The position numbers were made by a program, and so were the translations under genes. The notes under the pieces were generated by a model. That model had not been told where the DNA came from. It saw only the letters and a list, made by a program, of their open reading frames with translations, and made no database searches. 64,000 nucleotides of DNA from Micromonospora haikouensis (lineage in GTDB: Bacteria; Actinomycetota; Actinomycetes; Mycobacteriales; Micromonosporaceae). The stretch covers positions 1 to 64,000 of the forward strand of contig NZ_FMCW01000020.1 in NCBI RefSeq assembly GCF_900091595.1, written 5' to 3'. Shown here in pieces: positions 36,609 through 45,260 of this stretch. Position 1 is the stretch's first letter. Every line of letters starts with the position of its first letter.

Positions 36609-37751
36609 TCAGCGGCCGGTGGCGGCGCTGGCGACGACGTCGACCAGAGTGGCGACGACGGTCTCGACCTGGGAGTCGGTGAGGTTGGCGTGCATCGGGA
36701 TGGCCAGGTGCCGGGCGAACAGGTCCGCCGAGACCGGGCACGGCGCCGACTGGCCGTAGAGCGGCTGCACGTGCGAGGCGTACGTGCCGAAGGTGCACTG
36801 CACGCCGCGCCGGCGCAGCCCGAGGGCGACCGCGCCGCGGTCGATCGAGGGATCGAGGGTCACCACGTACGACTGCCAGGGGTGCTCGCGGTCTGGCGCC
36901 TCGTGGGGGGTGACGATCAGCTCGTGGTCCTTGAGCAGCTCGCCGTAGCGGGCGGCGGTGCGCCGCTTGGCGGCGAGCAGGTCCGGCAGCCGGTCGAGCT
37001 GGGCGAGCATGATCGCCGCAGCCACGTCGGAGAGCCGGTAGTTGTAGCCCAGCTCGGTGAAGGCCGGAATCGGCAGGTCGGACAGCTCGGCCCGGGTAAG
37101 CGCGCCCTCCACCCCGTACGTGTGCAGCTTGCGGGCGTGCGCGGCAAGGTCGTCGCGGTCGGTGACGTAGGCCCCGCCCTCGCCGGCGGTGATGCCCTTG
37201 CGACCGTGGAAGCTGAAGGTGGCGACGTCGGCCAGGCTGCCGGCGGGGCGGCCCTTGTAGGTGGCGCCCGCCGCGCACGCGGCGTCCTCGACCAGGAACA
37301 GCCCGTGCCGGTCGGCGATGGCCCGCAGCTCGTCGTAGTCGGCCGGCTGGCCGAAGGCGTCGACGGCGATGATGCCGACGGTGCGGGGGGTGATGGCGGC
37401 CTCGACGGCGGCCGGGTCCACGGTCCAGATGTCGGGCCGCACGTCGGCGAAGACGGGCTTCGCGCCGGCCCACATCACGGCGTGGCCGGTGGCCGGGAAG
37501 GTGTAGTCGCCGACGACGACCTCGTCGCCGGGCCGGACCCCGAGGGTGAGCAGCGCGAGGTGCAGGGCGGAGCCGCAGTTGGCGGTGGTCAGGGCGTGTC
37601 GGGTGCCGGTGGCGGCGGCGAAGCGCTCCTCGAAGCGGCGGCAGGTGGGCCCGGCGCCGGCCAGCCAGCCGGAGGCGAAGACCTCGGCGATCGCCGCGAG
37701 CTCCGCTTCACCGACGGTGGGCTGGCCGAGCGCGATGACGTCGTCTGACAT
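36609..37751 (-). CDS. DegT/DnrJ/EryC1-family sugar aminotransferase
   Basis: 380 residues from an ATG at 37751 with GGGAG upstream; the longer frame to 37817 is unlikely. PLP features are TTANCGSALHLAL, VEDAACAAGA and the lysine K185 in FHGRKGITAGEGG. The serine-, asparagine-rich family usually shows K in this position. It would aminate a keto sugar, with the epimerase encoded next acting before or after. It is divergent from the lhgO-like gene. Substrate unknown. Confidence 0.88.
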   Translation of the reverse strand: MSDDVIALGQPTVGEAELAAIAEVFASGWLAGAGPTCRRFEERFAAATGTRHALTTANCGSALHLALLTLGVRPGDEVVVGDYTFPATGHAVMWAGAKPVFADVRPDIWTVDPAAVEAAITPRTVGIIAVDAFGQPADYDELRAIADRHGLFLVEDAACAAGATYKGRPAGSLADVATFSFHGRKGITAGEGGAYVTDRDDLAAHARKLHTYGVEGALTRAELSDLPIPAFTELGYNYRLSDVAAAIMLAQLDRLPDLLAAKRRTAARYGELLKDHELIVTPHEAPDREHPWQSYVVTLDPSIDRGAVALGLRRRGVQCTFGTYASHVQPLYGQSAPCPVSADLFARHLAIPMHANLTDSQVETVVATLVDVVASAATGR

Positions 37752-37881
37752 GAGGCTCCCTAGAAGACGGACCCGGTGAGTGTAGGCACCCCCGGCCGGC
37801 AGCGACGAATCGGGCACGCCGGGCGCTGGTTACCATCGGTGGTCGCCTGGCGGAGGCGACGACCGGGCAGGGGAGAGCGTG

Positions 37882-39078
37882 ATGACGAGGTTCGTGGTCG
37901 TCGGCGGCGGCATCGTCGGCCTGGCGGTCGCCCACCGGCTGGTGACCGACCGGCCGGGCGACTCCGTCACGGTGCTGGAGAAGGAGGCCGGCTGGGCGGC
38001 GCACCAGACCGGGCACAACTCCGGCGTGATCCACGCCGGGGTCTACTACAAGCCGGGCAGCCTCAAGGCCACCCTGTGCCGGGCCGGCAGCGCGTCGATG
38101 GTCGAGTTCTGCGCCGACCACGGGCTGCCGTACGAGGTCTGCGGCAAGCTGATCGTCGCCACCGACGCGGCGGAGCTGCCCCGGCTGCGGGCGTTGCACG
38201 AGCGGGCCGAGGCCAACGGCCTGCCGGTGCGGTTGATCGGGGCGGCCGAGGCCGCCGAGCACGAGCCGCACGTGGCGGCCGTCGCCGCGCTGCACGTGGC
38301 TTCGACGGGCATCGTCGACTACGGCGCGGTCTGCCGGAAGCTGGCGGAGCTGCTCGCCGCCGCCGGGGCGGACCTGCGCACCCGCGCCGAGGTGACGGGG
38401 GTGGCCGACCGGCCGGGGGGCGTGGTGGTCACCACCACGGCCGGCGAGGTGGTCGCGGACGTGCTGATCAACTGCGCGGGGCTGCACGCCGACCGGGTCG
38501 CCCGGCTGGCGGGGGTGCCGACGCCGGTGCGGATCGTGCCGTTCCGGGGCGAGTACTACGAGCTGACCCCGCAGCGGCGCGGCCTGGTGCGGGGGCTGAT
38601 CTACCCGGTGCCGGACCCGCAGTTCCCGTTCCTCGGGGTGCACCTGACGAAGATGATCGACGGCAGCGTGCACGCCGGCCCGAACGCGGTGCTGGCCACC
38701 GCGCGGGAGGGCTACTCGTGGGGGCGGTTCAGCCCGCGCGACGTGTGGGACGAGCTGACGTACCGGGGGCTGTGGGCGCTGGGCCGGCGGCACTTCCGGT
38801 ACGGGTTGACCGAGGTGGCCCGGTCGCTGTCGAAGGCGAGGTTCGCGGCGAGCCTGGCCCGGCTGGTGCCGGAGCTGACGCCGGCCGACATCGTCCGGGC
38901 CGGCGCGGGGGTGCGCGCGCAGGCGATCCTGCCCGACGGTGGCCTGGTCGACGACTTCCTGATCGTCGAGGCGGACCGGCAGGTGCACGTGCTGAACGCA
39001 CCCTCCCCCGCCGCGACCAGCTCGCTGGAGATCGCCCGGCACATCGTGTCCCGGCTGCCGGTGGACACCGCCCGCTGA
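37882..39078 (+). CDS. lhgO: L-2-hydroxyglutarate oxidase-like FAD enzyme
   Basis: 398 residues. ATG at 37882 is preferred because GGGGAG lies 6 nt upstream, while GTG at 37879 is too close. FAD-binding VVVGGGIVGLAVAHRL is at the N-terminus, then GHNSGVIHAGVYYKPGSLKA, the signature of LhgO/YgaF-type oxidases. INCAGLHADRVA, PFRGEYYEL and AQAILPDGGLVDDF follow. LhgO oxidises L-2-hydroxyglutarate to 2-oxoglutarate at the membrane. Its presence in a glycan region may be incidental, or it may recycle a metabolite of the aminotransferase reactions. Confidence 0.9.
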   Translation: MTRFVVVGGGIVGLAVAHRLVTDRPGDSVTVLEKEAGWAAHQTGHNSGVIHAGVYYKPGSLKATLCRAGSASMVEFCADHGLPYEVCGKLIVATDAAELPRLRALHERAEANGLPVRLIGAAEAAEHEPHVAAVAALHVASTGIVDYGAVCRKLAELLAAAGADLRTRAEVTGVADRPGGVVVTTTAGEVVADVLINCAGLHADRVARLAGVPTPVRIVPFRGEYYELTPQRRGLVRGLIYPVPDPQFPFLGVHLTKMIDGSVHAGPNAVLATAREGYSWGRFSPRDVWDELTYRGLWALGRRHFRYGLTEVARSLSKARFAASLARLVPELTPADIVRAGAGVRAQAILPDGGLVDDFLIVEADRQVHVLNAPSPAATSSLEIARHIVSRLPVDTAR

Positions 39079-39154
39079 GGCGGCGGGCGGGACGGCTCAG
39101 GTCGGCGGGACGGCCTGCTTCGGGCGCACGGTCAGCTTCGGGTGGGCGGGCTCG

Positions 39155-39790
39155 TCAGGCGGGGGCGGCGTCGCGCTGCCTCGGCACGGCGCCGGCCGCG
39201 CCGAGGCCGGTGGCGACGGCCTCCACCAGCGCGTCGAGGTACGCCTCGGTCGGCATCGTGCGGGTGATCGCCAGCCGCCAGTACAGCGGTCCGACGATCA
39301 GGTCCACGGCGGCGCCGGGCTCGGTGTCGGCGGGCAGTTCGCCCCGGGCGACGGCGCGGGCGACGAGCGACCCGCCGACCTCCTGCTGCTGGGCCCGCAG
39401 CGCGGCCTGGAGGGTGGCGTCGATCTCGGGGTTGCGGGCGGCCTCGGCCAGCAGGTCGGGCACGATCTGCGCGGCCAGGGGGTGACTCAGGGCGTGCGCG
39501 ACCACCCGCAGCAGCAGGCCGAGGTCGCCGCGCAGGCTGCCGGTGTCCAGGCTCGGCAGCTTGCTGCCGGCGGCGGCGCCGACGACCTCGACGACCAGCT
39601 CCAGCTTGGAACTCCAGCGCCGGTAGATCGCGGTCTTGCTCACCCCGGCCCGGCGGGCGACGGCCTCGATGGAGAGCCGGCCGTAGCCGACGGCGGCCAG
39701 CTCCTGCATCAGCGCGCGGCGGATGGCCGTGGTGATCTCGCCCCGCAGCACCGCCGCGCCGGCCGGCGCGCGCCTCTTCTCGGTGGTCAC
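39155..39790 (-). CDS. TetR/AcrR-family transcriptional regulator
   Basis: 211 residues. The N-terminal helix-turn-helix YGRLSIEAVARRAGVSKTAI is followed by YRRWSSKLELV, typical of TetR proteins. The C-terminal ligand-binding domain (from about residue 85) resembles the TetR_C variants with GPLYWRL. It is divergent from the ABC permease gene. A near-palindrome at 39858-39872 in the shared region overlaps a possible promoter of this gene, so it may repress itself and perhaps the exporter. The ligand is unknown. Confidence 0.92.
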   Translation of the reverse strand: MTTEKRRAPAGAAVLRGEITTAIRRALMQELAAVGYGRLSIEAVARRAGVSKTAIYRRWSSKLELVVEVVGAAAGSKLPSLDTGSLRGDLGLLLRVVAHALSHPLAAQIVPDLLAEAARNPEIDATLQAALRAQQQEVGGSLVARAVARGELPADTEPGAAVDLIVGPLYWRLAITRTMPTEAYLDALVEAVATGLGAAGAVPRQRDAAPA

Positions 39791-39843
39791 GGCAGACTCT
39801 TCTCGCGCGTCACGGCAGACCCTCCTCGGCTGTCACGTGGGAC

Positions 39844-39872
39844 AATGTACCGCAACGACGCTACGGTTGCGT
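39844..39872 (-). promoter_or_regulatory. Candidate TetR operator and promoter
   Basis: ACGCTACGGTTGCGT at 39858-39872 is a 15-bp palindrome with one mismatched pair. A minus-strand -10-like TACATT (39844-39849) lies just below it, placing the palindrome in the spacer/-35 zone of the tetR promoter. CGCAAC (39851-39856) and GTTGCG (39866-39871) form an additional inverted repeat. Confidence 0.5.
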
Positions 39873-40014
39873 CCCGACGTGGTTATGGACTACCTTCCAC
39901 GCAGCGACGAGGCGGCGCTCCCACGCACCGGCCACCGGCGAACCCGTCGTCGCACCCCCCCGTTGGTACAACAGACGCACCCCGCTGGCACGACAAGATC
40001 GGAGCGCCCATCCC

Positions 40015-40911
40015 ATGGCCAACACCGCGCTGGCCGACCCCGACGCAGGCCTGACCCAGGCGCAACTGGCCGCCCGGTACGGGCTGCGGGTCGCCGGCGA
40101 GCGGCCGTCCCTGGCGGAGTACACCCGCCGCCTGTGGGCGTACCGGCACTTCATCGCCGCGTACTCGAACGCCAAGCTGGTCGCCTCGTTCAGCAACGCC
40201 CGACTCGGGCAGCTCTGGCAGGTGCTCACCCCGCTGACGAACGCGGCGGTCTACTACCTGATCTTCGGCCTGGTGCTGAAACAGAACAGCATCCCGAACT
40301 TCATCGCGTACCTGACCGCCGGGTTGTTCATCTTCAACTTCACCCAGACCGCGGTGCAGAACGGCACCCAGTCGATCACCGGCAACCTGGGGCTGATCCG
40401 GGCGCTGCACTTCCCCCGGGCCTGCCTGCCGCTGGCCGTCATGCTCACCCAGTTCCAGCAGCTGATGGCCTCGCTGGTGGTGCTGATGGGCATCGTGCTG
40501 GTCACCGGCGAGCCGCTCACCGTCGAGTGGCTGCTGCTCGTGCCGGTCGTGCTGCTCCAGGCGCTGTTCAACGCCGGGCTCACCATGGCCGTGGCCCGGA
40601 TGGGCTCGAAGGTCGCCGACCTCAAGCAGGTGATGCCGTTCCTGGTGCGCACCTGGATGTACGGCTCCGGCGTGCTCTACAACGTCGCGCTGTTCGAGGA
40701 GAACCTGCCGAGCTGGGCGACCCGGATCGTCGAGGCGAACCCGATGCTGGTCTACATCGAGCTGGCCCGGCACGCGCTGCTGGAGGGGGCGCCGCTGCTC
40801 AACTCCTCCATGGTCCAGGCGTGGACGTACGCGGTGGCCTGGGCGGTCGTGATGGGCGTGGGTGGTTTCATCTACTTCTGGCGGGGCGAACAGGAGTACG
40901 GCCGTGGCTGA
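40015..40911 (+). CDS. Wzm/TagG-type polysaccharide ABC transporter permease
   Basis: 298 residues with six predicted membrane segments, an N-terminal amphipathic cytoplasmic part (YRHFIAAYSNAKLVASFSNARLGQLWQVL), and the ABC-2 pattern LRFPRACLPLA-like HFPRACLPLAVML. This is the export permease family of wall teichoic acids and O-antigens. It is coupled to the ATPase gene, which starts inside its 3' end. It probably exports the undecaprenyl-linked polymer made by the nearby enzymes. Confidence 0.9.
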   Translation: MANTALADPDAGLTQAQLAARYGLRVAGERPSLAEYTRRLWAYRHFIAAYSNAKLVASFSNARLGQLWQVLTPLTNAAVYYLIFGLVLKQNSIPNFIAYLTAGLFIFNFTQTAVQNGTQSITGNLGLIRALHFPRACLPLAVMLTQFQQLMASLVVLMGIVLVTGEPLTVEWLLLVPVVLLQALFNAGLTMAVARMGSKVADLKQVMPFLVRTWMYGSGVLYNVALFEENLPSWATRIVEANPMLVYIELARHALLEGAPLLNSSMVQAWTYAVAWAVVMGVGGFIYFWRGEQEYGRG

Positions 40912-41722
40912 GCACATCGAGACGTCCAACGACGTCACCGTGACGCTGCCGAGGATCGTCGAGCGCATCCCGACCGTGGTGGTCGACGACGCGCACGTGA
41001 TCTACCGGGTGCACAAGGGCGCCGCCGGCGGCACCAGCCCGGTGGCCGCGCTGAAGCGGATCATGTCCCGCACGTCCGCGCCGAACATCCGGGAGGTGCA
41101 CGCGGTCAAGGGGGTCAGCTTCACCGCGTACCGGGGCGAGGCGATCGGGCTGATCGGCAGCAACGGCTCCGGCAAGTCCACCCTGCTGCGGGCCATCGCC
41201 GGGCTGCTGCCGGTCAACCGGGGTGCCGTCTACACGCAGGGGCAGCCGTCGCTGCTCGGCGTCAACGCCGCCCTGCTCAACGACCTGCCCGGTGAGCGCA
41301 ACGTCACCCTCGGCTGCCTCGCCATGGGCATGCAGCCGGCCGACGTGGCCCGGCTCGCCCCGGAGATCATCGAGTTCTCCGGGATCAACGAGCGCGGCGA
41401 CTTCGCCTCGCTGCCGATGCGGACGTACTCCTCCGGCATGGCCGCCCGGCTGCGCTTCTCCATCGCGGCGGCGAAGAAGCACGACGTGCTGCTGATCGAC
41501 GAGGCCCTGGCCACCGGCGACAAGGGCTTCCGCAAGCGCAGCGAGCAGCGGGTGCGGGAGCTGCGGGAGGGCGCGGGAACGGTGTTCCTGGTCAGCCACC
41601 AGCTCTCCTCGGTGCGGGACACCTGCGAACGGACGATCTGGCTGGAATCGGGCGTGCTGCGGATGGACGGCCCGACCGACGAGGTGCTGCGCGCGTACGA
41701 GGACTTCTCCAACAAGAAGTAA
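40904..41722 (+). CDS. Wzt/TagH-type ABC transporter ATPase
   Basis: 272 residues from a GTG at 40904 that overlaps the permease stop by 8 bp, with AGGAG upstream. Walker A is GSNGSGKST (about 85-93), the signature is YSSGMAARLRFS, Walker B DVLLIDEALA, and the H-loop VSHQ. The N-terminus VDDAHVIYRVHK and the length, with no large C-terminal substrate-binding domain, resemble TagH-like and Wzt-core proteins. It powers export by the permease encoded upstream. Confidence 0.93.
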   Translation: MAEHIETSNDVTVTLPRIVERIPTVVVDDAHVIYRVHKGAAGGTSPVAALKRIMSRTSAPNIREVHAVKGVSFTAYRGEAIGLIGSNGSGKSTLLRAIAGLLPVNRGAVYTQGQPSLLGVNAALLNDLPGERNVTLGCLAMGMQPADVARLAPEIIEFSGINERGDFASLPMRTYSSGMAARLRFSIAAAKKHDVLLIDEALATGDKGFRKRSEQRVRELREGAGTVFLVSHQLSSVRDTCERTIWLESGVLRMDGPTDEVLRAYEDFSNKK

Positions 41723-41760
41723 GGTTGCGGCGTCCGTACGGTGTCGTGCGGGTGTCTTCC

Positions 41761-41793
41761 CCACCGCGTCGTCCCTGGGGGGCGGCGCGGTGG
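41761..41793 (+). terminator. Hairpin terminator after ABC exporter operon
   Basis: A 15-bp stem (41761-41775 with 41779-41793, loop TGG), including two G-U pairs in RNA, follows the ATPase gene. TATGGT at 41800-41805 just beyond may be the -10 of the next gene, so the CDP-ribitol synthase operon seems separately transcribed. Confidence 0.65.
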
Positions 41794-41866
41794 TTGCGTT
41801 ATGGTTCACCCGGCCGCCGTGCGGCCGTCACCCCCTGTTCGCAAACCGTGAGAGTGAGGATCGGCA

Positions 41867-43372
41867 ATGACGCAGGACCACACCACTGGCCCGGACGCCA
41901 CACCGGAGACCCCGGCGCCGTGGCGGCCCTCGCGGACGGTGGCGGTGGTGCTGGCGGGCGGGACCGGGACCCGGCTCGGCCTCGGCATCCCCAAGCAGCT
42001 GCTGAAGATCGCCGGCAAGCCGATCATCGAGCACACCCTGGCGGTCTTCGAGGCGGCCCCCGAGATCGACGAGATCATCGTGCTGATGGCCGACGGGCAC
42101 GTCCCCGACGCCCAGCAGATCGTCGACAAGGCCGGCTTCCGCAAGGTCAGCAAGGTCATCGCCGGCGGTGACACGCGCAACGCCACCACCCGCATCGCGC
42201 TGGACGCGGTCGGCGAGGGCGACGTCAACATCCTCTTCCACGACGCGGTGCGCCCGCTGCTCAGCGGCCGGATCGTGCGGGAGTGCGTCAACGCGCTCTG
42301 GACGTACTCGGCGGTCGACGTGGCGATCCCGTCGGCCGACACGATCATCCAGGTCGACGACAACGACTGCATCACCGACATCCCGGTGCGCTCCACGCTG
42401 CGCCGGGGGCAGACCCCGCAGGCGTTCCGGTCCGGCACGATCCGCGAGGCGTACCGGGTCGCCGCCGGCGACCCCGACTTCGCCGCCACCGACGACTGCG
42501 GCGTCGTGCTGCGCTACCTGCCGGGCACCCCGATCAAGGTGATCGACGGCTCGGACGAGAACATCAAGGTCACCCACCCGGTCGACGTGCACCTGGCGGA
42601 CAAGCTGTTCCAGCTCGCCGCCGCGCAGGCCCCCCGGCTGACCGACCGGGGCTACACCGAGGAGCTGACCGGCCGCACGATCGTCGTGTTCGGGGGCAGC
42701 TACGGCATCGGCCACGAGCTGACCGAGCTGGCCCGCCGCCACGGCGCGCAGGTCTTCCCGTTCAGCCGCTCCACCACCGGCACCCACGTCGAGCGCGCCG
42801 AGGACGTCGAGGCCGCGCTGAAGACCGCCTTCGAGGCCACCGGCCGGATCGACCACGTGGTCGTCACCGCCGGCATCCTGGAGAAGGGCGAGCTGGCCGA
42901 GATGGACCAGGAGACGATGGACCGGGTCCTGCACGTCAACTTCGTCGGCCCGGTCACCATCGCCCGGCAGTCGCTGCCGTACCTGCAGCAGACCAAGGGC
43001 CAGCTGCTGCTCTACACCTCCAGCTCGTACACCCGGGGCCGGGCCCGCTACGCGCTCTACTCGGCCACCAAGGCCGCCCTGGTCAACCTCACCCAGGCGC
43101 TGTCCGACGAGTGGGCCGAGTTCGGCGTACGGGTCAACTGCATCAACCCGGAGCGCACCGCCACGCCGATGCGCACCAAGGCGTTCGGCGAGGAGCCCGA
43201 GCACACCCTGCTGGCCGCCGAGACCGTCGCCCAGTCGTCGCTGGACGTGCTGATCTCCGAGCTGACCGGGCAGGTCATCGACGTGCGCCGGGCACCGGGC
43301 GAGCTGCCCGCCGCGGGCGTGCCCACCCAGGCCAGCCGGGCGTCCGCCCCGGCCCCGGCCCCGGCCGGCTGA
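41867..43372 (+). CDS. Bifunctional CDP-ribitol synthase (cytidylyltransferase-SDR fusion, Bcs1-like)
   Basis: 501 residues in two domains. Residues ~24-250 are an IspD/TarI-type nucleotidyltransferase (VLAGGTGTRLGLGIPKQ, HDAVRPLLS, TPQAFRSGTI). Residues ~265-475 form a short-chain dehydrogenase (VVFGGSYGIGHEL, then YSATK at about 396-400). Haemophilus Bcs1 and paired TarI/TarJ make CDP-ribitol from ribulose-5-phosphate by reduction and cytidylyl transfer; this protein has the fused layout. It implies a ribitol-phosphate polymer. The C-terminus ends in an Ala-Pro tail. It precedes a CDP-polyol phosphotransferase gene by 42 bp. Confidence 0.88.
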   Translation: MTQDHTTGPDATPETPAPWRPSRTVAVVLAGGTGTRLGLGIPKQLLKIAGKPIIEHTLAVFEAAPEIDEIIVLMADGHVPDAQQIVDKAGFRKVSKVIAGGDTRNATTRIALDAVGEGDVNILFHDAVRPLLSGRIVRECVNALWTYSAVDVAIPSADTIIQVDDNDCITDIPVRSTLRRGQTPQAFRSGTIREAYRVAAGDPDFAATDDCGVVLRYLPGTPIKVIDGSDENIKVTHPVDVHLADKLFQLAAAQAPRLTDRGYTEELTGRTIVVFGGSYGIGHELTELARRHGAQVFPFSRSTTGTHVERAEDVEAALKTAFEATGRIDHVVVTAGILEKGELAEMDQETMDRVLHVNFVGPVTIARQSLPYLQQTKGQLLLYTSSSYTRGRARYALYSATKAALVNLTQALSDEWAEFGVRVNCINPERTATPMRTKAFGEEPEHTLLAAETVAQSSLDVLISELTGQVIDVRRAPGELPAAGVPTQASRASAPAPAPAG

Positions 43373-43414
43373 CGCGTCGACGGCCACCGCGACGGGCGAA
43401 GGAAGCGAAGCGAC

Positions 43415-45115
43415 ATGCGTGGTGACCTGGTCAGGAAGCTGGCCGCCCGGGTGGCGGCCACCGGCCTGGCGGTGCTGGCGTTCCTCACCCTCTCCCTGAC
43501 CGGGGCGACGGGCTGGGGCCTGGCGCTCGCGGTGGCGGCCCTCGTCGCCGCCGGCTGGGAGCGCCGGGTCCGCCCGGCCGCCGACAGCACCGCCGAGGCG
43601 GTGCTGCTCGCCGCCGGCATCCTCGTCGGGTACGCGCGGCGGCTCGACGCCGGCTTCGACCCGGCGCTGGCGGCGACGGCCCTGGTGCTGCTGGGGCTGG
43701 TGCTGCTGGTGGGGCCGCTGCGGCAGGCCGGCGACCTGGAGATCCGGGCGGCGAACCTGCCCGTGCGGTCGTGGACCCCGCTGGTCGCGGCCCGGCTGGG
43801 CGACGCCCTGCTGGTGCTGCTCGCCGTGGTGGCGCTGGCCGCCGCCCTGGTGCTGCCGGCCTGGGTCGCCCTGCTGGTGGCCCTCGCCGTCGGCGCGGGG
43901 GCCGGGGCGGTCGCGGCCGACCTGGCGAAGCGGCGGTTCCGGCCCGGGGCGGGCGGCTCGGCGGTGGCCCGGGCGCTGCGGGCGCACCGGCCGGAGTTCC
44001 TGCTGCACTTCTCCGCCCCGCCCGGGTCGGAATACCAGGTCACCATGTGGCTGCCGTACCTGGAGCGGATCGGCCGGCCGTTCTTCGTGATGGTGCGGGA
44101 GCCGGAGTTCCTCGCCCCGATCGCCGCGGCCACCAGCGCCCCGGTGGTCTACTGCCCGACGCTGAAGGCGATGGACGAGGCGCTGGTGCCGAGCCTGAAG
44201 GTGGCGTTCTACGTCAACCACGGGGCGAAGAACAGCCACTGCATCCGGTTCTCGCAGCTCACCCACGTGCAGATCCACCACGGCGACAGCGACAAGGCCC
44301 CGAGCGCCAACCCGGTCACGGCGCTGTTCGACCGCAACTTCGTGGCCGGGCGGGCGGCGATCGACCGGTACGCCCGGGCCGGGGTGGACATCCCGGCGGA
44401 GAAGTTCGTCGTGGTCGGCCGCCCGCAGGTCGAGTCGATCGAGGTACGCCGCGCGCCGGCCACCGGCCTGGCGAACCCGACGGTGCTGTACACCCCGACC
44501 TGGACGGGGCACCACGCCGACGCCAACTACTGTTCGCTGCCGGTGGGCGAGACGATCGTGCGGGGGCTGCTGGCCCGGGGCGCGACGGTGATCCTGCGCG
44601 CCCACCCGTACACGGGGCAGAACCCGGCGTCGGCGCGGCAGCTCGCCCGGCTCACGGAGCTGCTGGCGGCGGACCGGGCCCGCACCGGGCGGCAGCACGT
44701 CTTCGGGGCGGCGGCCAGCAGGGAGCTGTCCCTGGTCGACTGCGTCAACCGCTCCGACGCGCTCGTCTCGGACGTCTCCGGCGTCATCTCCGACTACCTC
44801 TACTCCGGCAAGCCGTACGCGGTGACGGACATGGTCGGCGACGGCGACCGGTTCGTCGAGCGGTTCCCGCTGGCCGGCTCGGGTTACGTGCTGCGGCGCG
44901 ACGCGGGCAACCTCGACGAGGTGCTCGGTCTGCTGCTGGACACCGACCCGAAGGCGGCGGCCCGCTGGGGCACCCGGGCCCACTACCTGGGCGACTTCCC
45001 GGCCGAGTCGTACGCCGAGGCGTTCCTTTCGGCGGCCCGCCGGGAGCTGGAGCCGGGCTGGAACCCCCCGGCCCCGCGCGCCGCCGACGCGATGAGCCAC
45101 TCCCCCACCGCCTGA
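43415..45115 (+). CDS. CDP-glycerol/ribitol phosphotransferase family protein (TagF/TarL-like)
   Basis: 566 residues. Three to five membrane segments occupy the first ~170 residues. The C-terminal GT-B-like domain has VQIHHGDSDKAPSANPVTAL, VVGRPQVESIEV, VLYTPTWTGHH, RAHPYTGQNP and LVSDVSGVISDYLYSG, all family hallmarks. It follows the CDP-ribitol synthase gene and so probably polymerises or attaches ribitol-phosphate. It is a paralogue of the protein at 21013-22770, with the same unusual membrane-anchored N-terminus. Confidence 0.9.
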   Translation: MRGDLVRKLAARVAATGLAVLAFLTLSLTGATGWGLALAVAALVAAGWERRVRPAADSTAEAVLLAAGILVGYARRLDAGFDPALAATALVLLGLVLLVGPLRQAGDLEIRAANLPVRSWTPLVAARLGDALLVLLAVVALAAALVLPAWVALLVALAVGAGAGAVAADLAKRRFRPGAGGSAVARALRAHRPEFLLHFSAPPGSEYQVTMWLPYLERIGRPFFVMVREPEFLAPIAAATSAPVVYCPTLKAMDEALVPSLKVAFYVNHGAKNSHCIRFSQLTHVQIHHGDSDKAPSANPVTALFDRNFVAGRAAIDRYARAGVDIPAEKFVVVGRPQVESIEVRRAPATGLANPTVLYTPTWTGHHADANYCSLPVGETIVRGLLARGATVILRAHPYTGQNPASARQLARLTELLAADRARTGRQHVFGAAASRELSLVDCVNRSDALVSDVSGVISDYLYSGKPYAVTDMVGDGDRFVERFPLAGSGYVLRRDAGNLDEVLGLLLDTDPKAAARWGTRAHYLGDFPAESYAEAFLSAARRELEPGWNPPAPRAADAMSHSPTA

Positions 45116-45127
45116 TCGTCCCGCCTC

Positions 45128-45178
45128 CGATTCTTGGACAGGTGCTGTTCGCCCTGAACCGCAACTGTCCAAGAATCG
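45128..45178. repeat. Long-loop inverted repeat (dispersed-element candidate)
   Basis: CGATTCTTGGACAG at 45128-45141 and its exact complement at 45165-45178 flank a 23-nt loop; allowing a bulge extends the stem outward by three pairs. It is much less GC-rich than its surroundings. It looks like a small palindromic repeat element of the type dispersed in actinobacterial intergenic regions, inserted ahead of the true terminator. Confidence 0.65.
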
Positions 45179-45205
45179 AGGCCGCCCCCGCCTGCCCGGA
45201 GACGG

Positions 45206-45246
45206 CACCGGCCCCGGCTCTCTGCGCAGGAGAGCCGGGGCCGGTG
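45206..45246. terminator. Bidirectional hairpin terminator
   Basis: A perfect 17-bp stem (45206-45222 with 45230-45246, 7-nt loop TGCGCAG) lies between the convergent phosphotransferase and C39-like peptidase genes. Confidence 0.9.
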
Positions 45247-45260
45247 GGGGGAGGGTGATG

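Noticed and set aside
41867..43372. Isoprenoid enzyme IspD
   Set aside because: The nucleotidyltransferase domain is fused to a reductase and sits in a wall-polymer cluster, which fits CDP-ribitol synthesis better.
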